A stretch of 6,216 nucleotides of DNA from Verrucomicrobia bacterium UBA1412 (GTDB lineage Bacteria > Verrucomicrobiota > Verrucomicrobiia > Limisphaerales > UBA1412), in NCBI GenBank assembly GCA_002305615.1, contig DBPU01000052.1, positions 214 through 6,429 of the forward strand. Direction: 5' to 3'. Positions within the stretch are counted from its first letter, which is position 1. Each line of letters begins with the position of its first letter. This document shows, piece by piece, positions 1 through 5,555 of the stretch. Position numbers and translations under genes: made by a program. The notes below the pieces were generated by a model. That model was not told the origin of the DNA. It did no database searches and was given only the letters and a program-made list of their open reading frames with translations.

Positions 1-1
1 A

Positions 2-16
2 CGCCTCGGAGAGGCG
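2..16. repeat. Short perfect palindrome (6-bp stem)
   Basis: CGCCTC (2-7) pairs perfectly with GAGGCG (11-16) around a 3-base GGA loop. It sits at the window edge, 11 bases before a much longer palindrome, so it may be part of a larger repeat that begins outside the window. No ORF covers it. Its role is unknown. Confidence 0.5.
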
Positions 17-27
17 AATGTGCATAA

Positions 28-64
28 CCGTGGGTGCGGCTCCCGTAGGGAGACGTACCTACGG
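28..64. repeat. Long imperfect palindrome with two G-T wobble positions
   Basis: Bases 28-38 pair with 54-64, and 40-44 pair with 48-52 around a 3-base GTA loop. A single G/A mismatch (39/53) separates the two halves, giving 16 pairs. Two of the pairs (32/60 and 36/56) are G-T, which would hold in RNA or in a single-strand DNA hairpin but are not symmetric in duplex DNA. It is not followed by a T-run, so it is a poor intrinsic terminator. It resembles REP-like palindromic elements in form; I cannot assign a family. Confidence 0.6.
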
Positions 65-87
65 ATAGAAGCGCCCCCCAGCACCCT

Positions 88-102
88 CCGCCTGAAGGGC
101 GG
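88..102. repeat. Short GC-rich hairpin
   Basis: CCGCC (88-92) pairs with GGCGG (98-102) around a 5-base loop. It is the third palindrome within about 100 bases. It is followed by TACTTCTTCC rather than a T-run, so a terminator role is weak. It is probably part of the same non-coding repeat block as the palindromes at 2-16 and 28-64. Confidence 0.4.
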
Positions 103-148
103 TACTTCTTCCACGACCCCAAGGGGCCACATCCGATCATCCCTTAAA

Positions 149-176
149 AAATCTGCGCAAATCTGCGTAATCTGCG
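149..176. repeat. Tandem-like micro-repeat, unit about AATCTGCG
   Basis: The core ATCTGCG occurs three times, at 151-157, 161-167 and 170-176, with 10- and then 9-base spacing. I recall similar ATCTGCG runs in intergenic DNA of PVC bacteria and some Deltaproteobacteria, but I know of no function. The array lies in the 322-base gene-free stretch before the first gene. Between it and 273 I see only the second micro-repeat array and no coding signal. Confidence 0.6.
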
Positions 177-196
177 GTTCCTGAATTCCTTCTCTA

Positions 197-216
197 TTCG
201 TGTTTCTTCGTGTTTC
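197..216. repeat. Exact 10-base tandem duplication TTCGTGTTTC
   Basis: TTCGTGTTTC at 197-206 is repeated exactly at 207-216 and followed by a third partial unit (TTC). It lies 20 bases after the ATCTGCG array and has a similar 10-base period. The two arrays look like one composite intergenic element. Function is unknown. Confidence 0.6.
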
Positions 217-272
217 TTCCCTTTTTCGGTGCGCCTATTTTGAGGCAATGCGTCCGATCGTTTCTTCAAAGG

Positions 273-301
273 TTGACAGCTCTCTTGAAACAGAGCAGAC
301 T
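273..301 (+). promoter_or_regulatory. Possible weak sigma70 promoter for the alcohol dehydrogenase operon
   Basis: A consensus -35 hexamer TTGACA lies at 273-278. At 17-base spacing the -10 position (296-301) reads CAGACT, which matches TATAAT at only three of six bases. A small inverted repeat, GCTCT (279-283) with AGAGC (292-296), fills the spacer and could be an operator. The -35 is convincing and the -10 is not, so this is tentative. Confidence 0.35.
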
Positions 302-310
302 CTCTTCCTG

Positions 311-316
311 AGAGGA
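311..316 (+). promoter_or_regulatory. Shine-Dalgarno site AGAGGA for the 323 start
   Basis: AGAGGA ends 6 bases before the ATG at 323, an ideal position, and fixes the start of the dehydrogenase. GAGAG (310-314), which overlaps it, can pair with CTCTC (300-304) across a 5-base loop. The site could therefore be partly masked in the mRNA, although that stem is short. Confidence 0.65.
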
Positions 317-322
317 TAGATT

Positions 323-1471
323 ATGAACAACTTTGTTTTTCAGAATCCGGTTAGGATTATTTTTGGTAAAGGGGTAATTGCCGATCTGCCGGCCCATATC
401 CCGGCGGGATCTAAAATTTTAATGACCTGTGGCGGCGGTTCTATCCGCGCCAATGGCGTCTATGACCAGGTCAAGAAGGCTCTCTCGGGCTTTCAGGTGC
501 TGGAGTTTTGGGGCATTGAACCCAATCCGCACTATGAGACCTGCATGAAGGCCGTCGAAATATGCCGCCGGGAAAAAATCACTTTCCTGCTCTCTGTCGG
601 CGGCGGCTCTGTGCTCGATGCCACCAAGTTCATCTCTCTGGCCGCGTTTTACACAGAGGGCGACCCCTGGGACCTCTGCTCCAAGGGCGCCACAGTCTCG
701 CAGACCATCCCTCTGGGCTCCGTGATTACCCTGCCTGCCACAGGCTCGGAAATGAATTTCAATGCGGTGATCTCCCGCGATTCCACCCATGAAAAGTTGG
801 CTCTGGCGGACCCTAAAGCCTACCCGGTTTTCTCCATCATGGACCCGGAAGTAACCTTCTCTCTGCCCGAGCGCCAGAGCATTAACGGCATTGTCGATGC
901 CTTCGTCCACGTCTGTGAGCAATACATGACCTATCCGGTCAATGCTCCGCTCCAGGACCGCCAGGCCGAAGCCGTCCTCCATACCCTGGTCGAAGAAGGC
1001 CCCAAAGTTCTCAAAAATCCCAAGGATTACGATGCACGCGCCAACATCATGTGGGCGGCCACTCATGCCCTGAATTTCATTATGGCCTGCGGTGTGCCTC
1101 AGGATTGGAGCACCCACATGATCGGCCACGAGATTACCGCCCTGCACGGATTGGACCATGCTCAGACATTGGCCTGCGTTCTCCTGGGCGTTTTCAAGCA
1201 CCAGAAAAAAGAGAAAGAAGCCAAGCTGGCTCAGTATGGCCGACGCATTTGGGGAATCGCCCCCGGGCCCGACGCCGCAGAAAAAGCGATTGATCAGACC
1301 GAAACCTTTTTCCGTTCTCTGGGCATGAAGACCCACCTCAAAGAGTATGGAGTCGGAACGGAGAATTTCGAAAAAATCGCCTCACGCATCCAGGATCGCG
1401 GCGTGAAGCTGGGTGAGCATGCAAATATCGGCAAAAAAGAAATCCTGGAAATTCTGAATCTCTCGTTGTAG
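323..1471 (+). CDS. yqhD: YqhD-type iron-containing, NADP-dependent alcohol dehydrogenase / aldehyde reductase
   Basis: This is a cytosolic group III metal-dependent alcohol dehydrogenase. The family reduces aldehydes to alcohols with NAD(P)H and a bound divalent metal. The 382 residues align end to end with E. coli YqhD (387 aa) as I recall it. The N-terminal half is the nucleotide-binding domain, with GGGS at 37-40 near where YqhD contacts the NADP 2'-phosphate, GGGSVLD at 93-99, and TLPATGSE at 137-143. The C-terminal helical domain carries the expected metal ligands D192 and H196 (VDAFVH), H265 (STHMIGHE) and H279 (HGLDHA). All are present, so the enzyme should be active. NADPH preference is inferred from the GGGS motif. 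A good Shine-Dalgarno site supports the ATG. It is the first gene of the operon, and the next gene starts 10 bases after its stop. In this family the role is usually detoxification of reactive aldehydes or fermentative alcohol formation; the physiological substrate cannot be read from sequence. Confidence 0.93.
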   Translation: MNNFVFQNPVRIIFGKGVIADLPAHIPAGSKILMTCGGGSIRANGVYDQVKKALSGFQVLEFWGIEPNPHYETCMKAVEICRREKITFLLSVGGGSVLDATKFISLAAFYTEGDPWDLCSKGATVSQTIPLGSVITLPATGSEMNFNAVISRDSTHEKLALADPKAYPVFSIMDPEVTFSLPERQSINGIVDAFVHVCEQYMTYPVNAPLQDRQAEAVLHTLVEEGPKVLKNPKDYDARANIMWAATHALNFIMACGVPQDWSTHMIGHEITALHGLDHAQTLACVLLGVFKHQKKEKEAKLAQYGRRIWGIAPGPDAAEKAIDQTETFFRSLGMKTHLKEYGVGTENFEKIASRIQDRGVKLGEHANIGKKEILEILNLSL

Positions 1472-1481
1472 GAATGCCGTT

Positions 1482-1958
1482 ATGCAAAGGCCTCTTTATG
1501 GTCCCCTCCAGTGGGGTGCGGAAATCGCAGGGCTCATTATTCTCCTGTCTCTGCTCTCCTATATCGCACTCCAGTGGGGGGACTTGCCCGAGAAGATCCC
1601 TACGCACTACAATTTCTCGGGGCAAGCGGATGCCTGGGGTTCCAAGTCGGCTCTTCTCTATCTGCTTGGGGGAGCGATTTTCACCTGGATAGTTCTGACG
1701 GTTGTCTCCTTTTTCCCTTCGCTCTGGAATTATCCCGTCAAAGTGACTCCCGCAAATGCCCAATTCCTCTACCTCTGCAGCCTGAACCTCCTGGTTCTTC
1801 TCAAGCTCGAGCTGCTCATCCTCTTTTCGAGTATCATCTATTTCGCCATCAATGAGCATGACCTGCCTGTCTGGTTGACCCCCATTGCGCTGGCGGTGAT
1901 CTTTGCTTCCGTCCTCTTTCCAATCTGGAGGATGTATCGACTGGGTAAATATGTCTGA
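1482..1958 (+). CDS. DUF1648-domain integral membrane protein
   Basis: A 158-residue inner-membrane protein with the DUF1648 signature PTHYNFSGQADAWGSK at 40-55, located just after the first membrane helix. This motif also appears at the N-terminus of SdpI-like proteins, but the SdpI C-terminal domain is absent here. Four hydrophobic segments are visible, at about 13-30, 57-77, 97-122 and 129-148, with a basic tail (RMYRLGKY). The start follows the dehydrogenase stop by 10 bases. Its Shine-Dalgarno match is weak (AGGA overlapping the previous stop), so translation may be coupled to the dehydrogenase. Family function is unknown; a role in membrane homeostasis or immunity to a secreted peptide would be a guess based on SdpI. 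A competing ORF in another frame begins at 1474, but it lacks the DUF1648 motif and is taken as a shadow. Confidence 0.82.
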   Translation: MQRPLYGPLQWGAEIAGLIILLSLLSYIALQWGDLPEKIPTHYNFSGQADAWGSKSALLYLLGGAIFTWIVLTVVSFFPSLWNYPVKVTPANAQFLYLCSLNLLVLLKLELLILFSSIIYFAINEHDLPVWLTPIALAVIFASVLFPIWRMYRLGKYV

Positions 1959-1992
1959 ACCTGAACCTTCCACTGAAACCGCCACACCATGA
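1951..1992 (+). other. 14-codon ORF overlapping the DUF1648 stop; possible gene remnant
   Basis: ATG at 1951 opens a short frame, MSEPEPSTETATP, that ends at TGA 1990-1992. Its start overlaps the DUF1648 stop in the pattern ATG-TC-TGA (8 bases). That is the same geometry, and the same MSEP opening residues, as the ABC ATPase start at 2515 (ATG-AG-TGA). The peptide is too short to be a folded protein. It may be the surviving 5' end of a deleted gene, a translational-coupling peptide, or chance. I see no continuation in this frame beyond 1992. Confidence 0.3.
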
Positions 1993-2009
1993 GGATGAAC
2001 TTCTAAAAT

Positions 2010-2522
2010 ATGAAATGGGACCCGAGCCAGGCCATCATTATCCGGATACCCCAGAAAGAGAAATCCGGACAGGAGTCTCTCTCCTCCAATGCGCCTCCGG
2101 TGCTGCCTCAGAATGAGTCCGGCTCCCTGAGTACGAATACGGCCGGAACCGTTGTCGTTACCCCTGACCCGGCCCCGGAAATGTGGGAAGAGCTCGAGCA
2201 GGAGCCGACGACCTTTCCCATCACTTTCTTCCTCATCTCGATCCTGGCCTATCTCTTAGCCGTGGGGCCCCTGGATTATTTTCTGACTCGTCTTTTCCGG
2301 CGTCCCTGGCTGACCTGGGTCACTCTTCCGCTTTGGGCTATTCTTTTCACGACCCTTTTTTATCATGCCGGCAACTTCCTGAACCTTGAAAACCCGGAGA
2401 GAAGCCGGTTTCATCGCGAAGAGATCACGGTTGTGGAGCCTCCATCGCCTCCTCCTTTGCCTCAGGAAAACACCGATACAACTCCCTCAGAAGCAGATTT
2501 GAATAAAACAGAAAATGAGTGA
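2010..2522 (+). CDS. Two-TM membrane protein, short form of an ABC-exporter-associated family
   Basis: A 170-residue protein. Residues 1-69 are polar and Ser/Pro/Glu-rich, with no signal peptide. Membrane segments lie at about 70-92 and 100-121. Between and around them is the pattern LAYLLAVGPLDYFLTRLFRRPWLTWVTLPL (residues 79-108, key residues G86, P87, D89, Y90, F91, R97, R98, P99, T102, W103). I recall this pattern from larger PVC-group membrane proteins encoded immediately before an ABC-2-type ATPase. Those relatives have big extracytoplasmic domains on either side of the helices. Here both are missing and the C-terminus is a short proline- and acid-rich tail. An in-frame TAA at 2004-2006 rules out an upstream extension. 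The stop overlaps the next gene by 8 bases, so the two are translationally coupled and probably partners. Third-codon positions are GC-rich as in the neighbours, which supports this frame being coding. It could be a reduced functional subunit or a truncated remnant. Confidence 0.65.
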   Translation: MKWDPSQAIIIRIPQKEKSGQESLSSNAPPVLPQNESGSLSTNTAGTVVVTPDPAPEMWEELEQEPTTFPITFFLISILAYLLAVGPLDYFLTRLFRRPWLTWVTLPLWAILFTTLFYHAGNFLNLENPERSRFHREEITVVEPPSPPPLPQENTDTTPSEADLNKTENE

Positions 2523-3510
2523 ACCATCCCCTCAGCCCACCTGGGCCATTGAAACGTTTGACCTCTCTCATACCTATGGAGAGCTGACCGCCCTCAGTCG
2601 CCTGAACCTTCAGGTGGGCCGGGGTGATATTTTCGGCTTCATCGGCAGCAACGGCGCCGGCAAAACGACCGCCCTGAAAATACTCTCCCTTTTCCTGCGA
2701 CCGGCCTCGGGCACAGCCAGTATTTACGGCTATGATATTCATAAACAGGGCGATGAGATTCGCCGCCTGATCGGCTATATGCCTGATACTTTCGGCGTCT
2801 ACAAGGATATGCTCGTCGTCGAGTATCTCGATTTCTTCGGCGCCTGTTACCAGATGAAGCGCTCGCATCGGGCAAAAAAAATTGAGGAAATCCTCCAACT
2901 GGTCGGCCTTTATGAGAAGCGCAACGACCTGGCCTCTCACCTCAGCCGCGGTATGCAGCAGCGCCTGGGCCTGGCTCGCGTCCTTATCCATGACCCGGAC
3001 CTCCTCCTCCTGGATGAGCCGGCCAGCGGTCTGGACCCCAGAGCCCGTGTCGAAATGATGAACATCCTGCGTGAGCTCCGCAAAAAGGGCAAAACCATCC
3101 TGATCTCTTCCCACATCCTGAGCGAGCTTCAATCCCTCTGCAACCGGGTCGGAATTATCGAGAAAGGCAACCTCCTTTACTGCGGTTCCACTCACGACCT
3201 GAAGTTCAGGCAATCGGTCCTCATGACCTTCCGGATACGGACCTTGGGAGATTCCGATTCAGCCCTCCAGGCCCTCAAAAACGGTTCCACCATTGAGGAA
3301 GCCCGGTTGATTCCCTCCGCCCTCAATACGCCCGGGGAGAATTCCCACGCGCTGAGCGAAATCCGGGTCACCCTCAAAAGTGGTTGCGTGGACCCCGGGC
3401 AAATCTCCGAGCTCCTCCTCTCCGCCGGCGTTAAGCTCATCTATCTGGTCCAGGAGGAAGTCTCTCTGGAGCAAACATTCCTCAATCTCACCCGCGGAGA
3501 TGTTCAATAG
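2515..3510 (+). CDS. ABC-2-type transporter, ATP-binding protein
   Basis: The cytoplasmic ATPase subunit of an ABC exporter of the CcmA/NatA-like type, 331 residues. Visible elements are Walker A GSNGAGKTT (44-52), signature LSRGMQQRLGLAR (143-155), Walker B LLLLDEP (163-169), D-loop SGLDPRAR (171-178) and switch histidine H200 (SSHILSE). Where the Q-loop is expected it has GYMPD (87-91), with aspartate instead of glutamine. I recall this MPD variant, with a following F-G-V-Y, as a recognisable PVC/Deltaproteobacterial subgroup. Residues about 225-331 are the usual C-terminal extension, ending in SLEQTFLNLTRG. The start overlaps the previous stop (ATGAGTGA, 2515-2522) and has no good Shine-Dalgarno site, which fits coupled translation. 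A partner permease normally follows immediately, but here the next gene lies beyond a promoter and is unrelated. The permease must be elsewhere or lost. Substrate is unknown. Confidence 0.92.
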   Translation: MSEPSPQPTWAIETFDLSHTYGELTALSRLNLQVGRGDIFGFIGSNGAGKTTALKILSLFLRPASGTASIYGYDIHKQGDEIRRLIGYMPDTFGVYKDMLVVEYLDFFGACYQMKRSHRAKKIEEILQLVGLYEKRNDLASHLSRGMQQRLGLARVLIHDPDLLLLDEPASGLDPRARVEMMNILRELRKKGKTILISSHILSELQSLCNRVGIIEKGNLLYCGSTHDLKFRQSVLMTFRIRTLGDSDSALQALKNGSTIEEARLIPSALNTPGENSHALSEIRVTLKSGCVDPGQISELLLSAGVKLIYLVQEEVSLEQTFLNLTRGDVQ

Positions 3511-3535
3511 CTGCTTGTATTGCCTCAAAAATAAG

Positions 3536-3579
3536 ATTTCCCGAAACGGAAATAAGTAAAATTTAATTTTTTTAAATTT
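3536..3579 (+). terminator. Possible weak terminator for the 323-3510 operon (hairpin plus AT palindrome)
   Basis: ATTTCC (3536-3541) pairs with GGAAAT (3548-3553). Fourteen bases further, seven Ts (3567-3573) are embedded in an AT-only palindrome, AAATTTAA (3559-3566) with TTAAATTT (3572-3579). The hairpin is weak and too far from the T-run to be a classical intrinsic terminator. The location just after the ATPase gene and before a new promoter suggests a transcription boundary. Confidence 0.3.
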
Positions 3580-3612
3580 CCCGTTGACACCCCGAATTTG
3601 AGTTGTTAGAAT
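3554..3612 (+). promoter_or_regulatory. Strong sigma70-type promoter with AT-rich UP-like element
   Basis: The -35 TTGACA (3584-3589) and -10 TAGAAT (3607-3612) are separated by 17 bases, the optimal spacing. The -35 is perfect and the -10 differs from TATAAT at one base. Nearly all bases at 3556-3579 are A or T, which places them at about -40 to -63 from a start near 3619, where an UP element would contact the RNA polymerase alpha subunit. The predicted leader before the ATG at 3636 is only about 17 bases and carries no Shine-Dalgarno motif. Confidence 0.72.
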
Positions 3613-3635
3613 CGGACTGGTTTTGAAATTGTATT

Positions 3636-4163
3636 ATGAGTAATTTCGTAGGGGAAAAAGGTTTGGAAGTTTCAGCTTTTTCAGTTCCAAAGTTGGGGAG
3701 GTTGAGAAATTTTATGGTTCTTGCCTATCTCTGCTTCTGCATATTGGCTTTCGTTGTGACGGCAACCGCGAAACTCTCTTCTGATTTTTCACTCCCCCTC
3801 ATGAATGCGGTTGACCCGGTCTTCTTCTTCATAAAGGCGAAATATCTTTTGGTGATGATTTCTATCGTCGAATTGGGGGTAGCCTTCTTTCTGATCAAAA
3901 CTATTCTGAGTGGATGCCCCATGAAGGGGGTTAAGTTTGTTCTCTGGCTGTGTATGCTATTTGTTCTTTACCGAATTGCTTTTCTGTTTTCTCCGGCACG
4001 GGTGGGAACGTGCAAATGTTTTGGTGTTGGTTCCTTCTTTGGTTTCATGGAAGAAAAGTCCGATTTTTGCAGTCTGATCCTTCTGGGTATTATGCTGCTG
4101 GGCGGTGTTATTTTGGTTTTATGGGATCGGTTTGTAAGACGCCGGGAGATGAAAAAAATATAA
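3636..4163 (+). CDS. MauE/DoxX-like four-helix membrane protein with CxCFG motif
   Basis: A 175-residue inner-membrane protein. Hydrophobic helices lie at about 27-46, 69-90, 99-118 and 145-164, and the C-terminus is basic (RFVRRREMKK), consistent with N-in/C-in topology. The TATAKL at 42-47, DP at 60-61, VEL at 78-80, YR at 112-113 and CKCFG at 126-130 match the layout of MauE/DoxX-like redox-associated membrane proteins, in which a CxC(F/L)G follows helix 3. I recall close versions in Verrucomicrobiota. MauE is needed for disulfide formation in methylamine dehydrogenase, and by analogy this protein may pass electrons from exported thiols to the membrane; that is inference. No Shine-Dalgarno site precedes ATG 3636. 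An alternative start is Met27 (3714), which has GGGGAGG 12 bases upstream but would begin right at helix 1. It is the first gene after a strong promoter, and the following gene starts 14 bases after its stop. Confidence 0.72.
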   Translation: MSNFVGEKGLEVSAFSVPKLGRLRNFMVLAYLCFCILAFVVTATAKLSSDFSLPLMNAVDPVFFFIKAKYLLVMISIVELGVAFFLIKTILSGCPMKGVKFVLWLCMLFVLYRIAFLFSPARVGTCKCFGVGSFFGFMEEKSDFCSLILLGIMLLGGVILVLWDRFVRRREMKKI

Positions 4164-4177
4164 CGGATTTATATACG

Positions 4178-5518
4178 ATGAATATCAAGGATAACGCAAA
4201 TAAGTTTTTGGGCATAGCAGTGGTGCTTTCAGTGTTAAGTATTTGGGGCGTCGCCCAAACAAACCAGACAGGTGTTCAAAAGACGGAGGCAGAAATTGCC
4301 GTCACTCAGAGTAAGAGTGTTCCGAGTCTTACCAATAGCCAGCTTCTTAGTTCTGCCGGGACCATCATTGCCACCAATAATGGCGTCACCATCACACAAG
4401 GCCCCGGCACCTCCATCCCCGAAGGCCCAGAACCTCAAGGCGGCTGGTTCACTCCACTCTATACGGCAGAGGGAAGTATAAGGTTCGATTCAATTGATGA
4501 TTCTAATGTTGTCTTTCATACAGATAATTTCCCTTTTTCTATTTCCATGGATAAATCCGCACGATGGCAGATAAAGACAATTTCTTGTGTTCCTAAATTA
4601 GATATGTGTGTTACCAATTATGTCGTGTGTAATGGTACTAATATTTATCAAATATCACTTTCTGATAAAATTCTTGAACAAAATGAAAAACAGGAAATCG
4701 TCACGTCGAGGAGAGCGGCACAGGCGGCTACTGTACTTAATGGTGTTTATCCGTATGATAGTGGAGGAGTTATTGGTTCTCTCTGGGTTAGTTTTGTTGC
4801 AGGAGATCATCTATCTCATTATCCGACCGGTAAAATGCCAAACCTCGTAGAGTCGTCCCCCGAACTGGAACCATCAGCTTGGTGCACAGACTTCGTCCAC
4901 GAACTTCGTACCGGTTATTCGAACTCGCTTGTATCCACCGGATCATTTATTATAAATAAAAATTATGTTTCTAAAAATCTTGTGGGCTATCAATTTATTA
5001 AAGAGCCAACTGATGAAGATTATTATTTTTTAATGAATAAAAAACTAAATGCGTTGAAGAGTATTCCGCAAAAAGAGGTTCTTCGCGCCACTTATTCTTT
5101 GGGTGATAGTATAGAGATGGATGGATTTACGATACCCACACGCTATTCCATAGTTCGTTATTCTACCCCGCCGGGATTAACTGAGTATTACGTGTCTGAT
5201 AAAATTATTGGGATTGTTACAAATATTATTGTACAACAAGACAGAACGTCAATGTTGCCAGTAATAAATGGGAGGATATCTGTGTGTGATAAACGTTTTG
5301 TCTATCGAACAAAAGAGGCTTATCGAGATTCGGTCTATTATACTACGACAAATGAATGGATAATAGATACAAATTCTGTAGAACTAAAAAATATTGTATC
5401 AAAAAATATTTATCCTAGAGTTTCTTTTCGCAATAAAAGTATAGTATATTACTCTTTAATAATATTTATTCTTTTTCTTGTTTTTTACCCTTTTATTTCC
5501 TTAAAAAAGTGGAAATAA
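4178..5518 (+). CDS. Exported, C-terminally membrane-anchored protein of unknown function
   Basis: 446 residues from ATG 4178. The same frame is open upstream to 3950, but that part overlaps the MauE-like gene, has no homology-like character and would bury the signal peptide, so 4178 is chosen. The Shine-Dalgarno site is weak. A signal peptide is visible (basic N-end, hydrophobic core 10-26, likely cleavage after A26). Residues about 27-90 are Thr/Ser/Gln-rich with a GPGTSIPEGPEPQGG linker, and 100-415 form a mixed polar domain with five cysteines (137, 144, 151, 236, 370). A final helix (about 420-441) followed by LKKWK looks like a membrane anchor, leaving most of the chain periplasmic. The stretch at about 118-160 (F-P-F-S-I ... 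W-Q-I ... C-N-G-T-N-I-Y) and SLWVSFVAG (201-209) recall a paralogous secreted family of Verrucomicrobiota often encoded beside MauE-like genes; this is from memory only. GC content drops sharply after about 4475, with a GC-richer patch near 4820-4930. Function is unknown. Confidence 0.7.
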   Translation: MNIKDNANKFLGIAVVLSVLSIWGVAQTNQTGVQKTEAEIAVTQSKSVPSLTNSQLLSSAGTIIATNNGVTITQGPGTSIPEGPEPQGGWFTPLYTAEGSIRFDSIDDSNVVFHTDNFPFSISMDKSARWQIKTISCVPKLDMCVTNYVVCNGTNIYQISLSDKILEQNEKQEIVTSRRAAQAATVLNGVYPYDSGGVIGSLWVSFVAGDHLSHYPTGKMPNLVESSPELEPSAWCTDFVHELRTGYSNSLVSTGSFIINKNYVSKNLVGYQFIKEPTDEDYYFLMNKKLNALKSIPQKEVLRATYSLGDSIEMDGFTIPTRYSIVRYSTPPGLTEYYVSDKIIGIVTNIIVQQDRTSMLPVINGRISVCDKRFVYRTKEAYRDSVYYTTTNEWIIDTNSVELKNIVSKNIYPRVSFRNKSIVYYSLIIFILFLVFYPFISLKKWK

Positions 5519-5555
5519 ATAATGAAAGTAATAATAAAATAGCAAAGGTATAAGT

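Noticed and set aside
419..1336. Long minus-strand open frame opposite the alcohol dehydrogenase
   Set aside because: It lies entirely antisense to a gene with all expected metal-ligand and cofactor motifs, and its translation is Gly/Arg/Asp-rich without domain character; it is a shadow frame.
1991..2117. Alternative plus-strand frame EDELLKYEMGPEPGHH across the start of the 2-TM gene, considered as a frameshifted continuation of the 14-codon ORF
   Set aside because: It ends at a TGA soon after 2110, and the 2010 frame over the same bases has the GC-rich third positions typical of the neighbouring genes.
2425..3213. Minus-strand 262-codon frame opposite the ABC ATPase
   Set aside because: It is antisense to Walker A, signature and Walker B motifs and has no recognisable features of its own.
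238..3530. 12-base inverted match TTTTGAGGCAAT (238-249) and ATTGCCTCAAAA (3519-3530) flanking the first operon
   Set aside because: The position at both operon borders is tempting as transposon ends, but about one 12-base inverted match is expected by chance in a window of this size, and there is no transposase or target-site duplication.
3950..4177. Upstream extension of the anchored-protein frame to ATG 3950
   Set aside because: It would overlap most of the C-terminal half of the MauE-like gene and push the signal peptide 76 residues inward. ATG 4178 gives a normal exported N-terminus.
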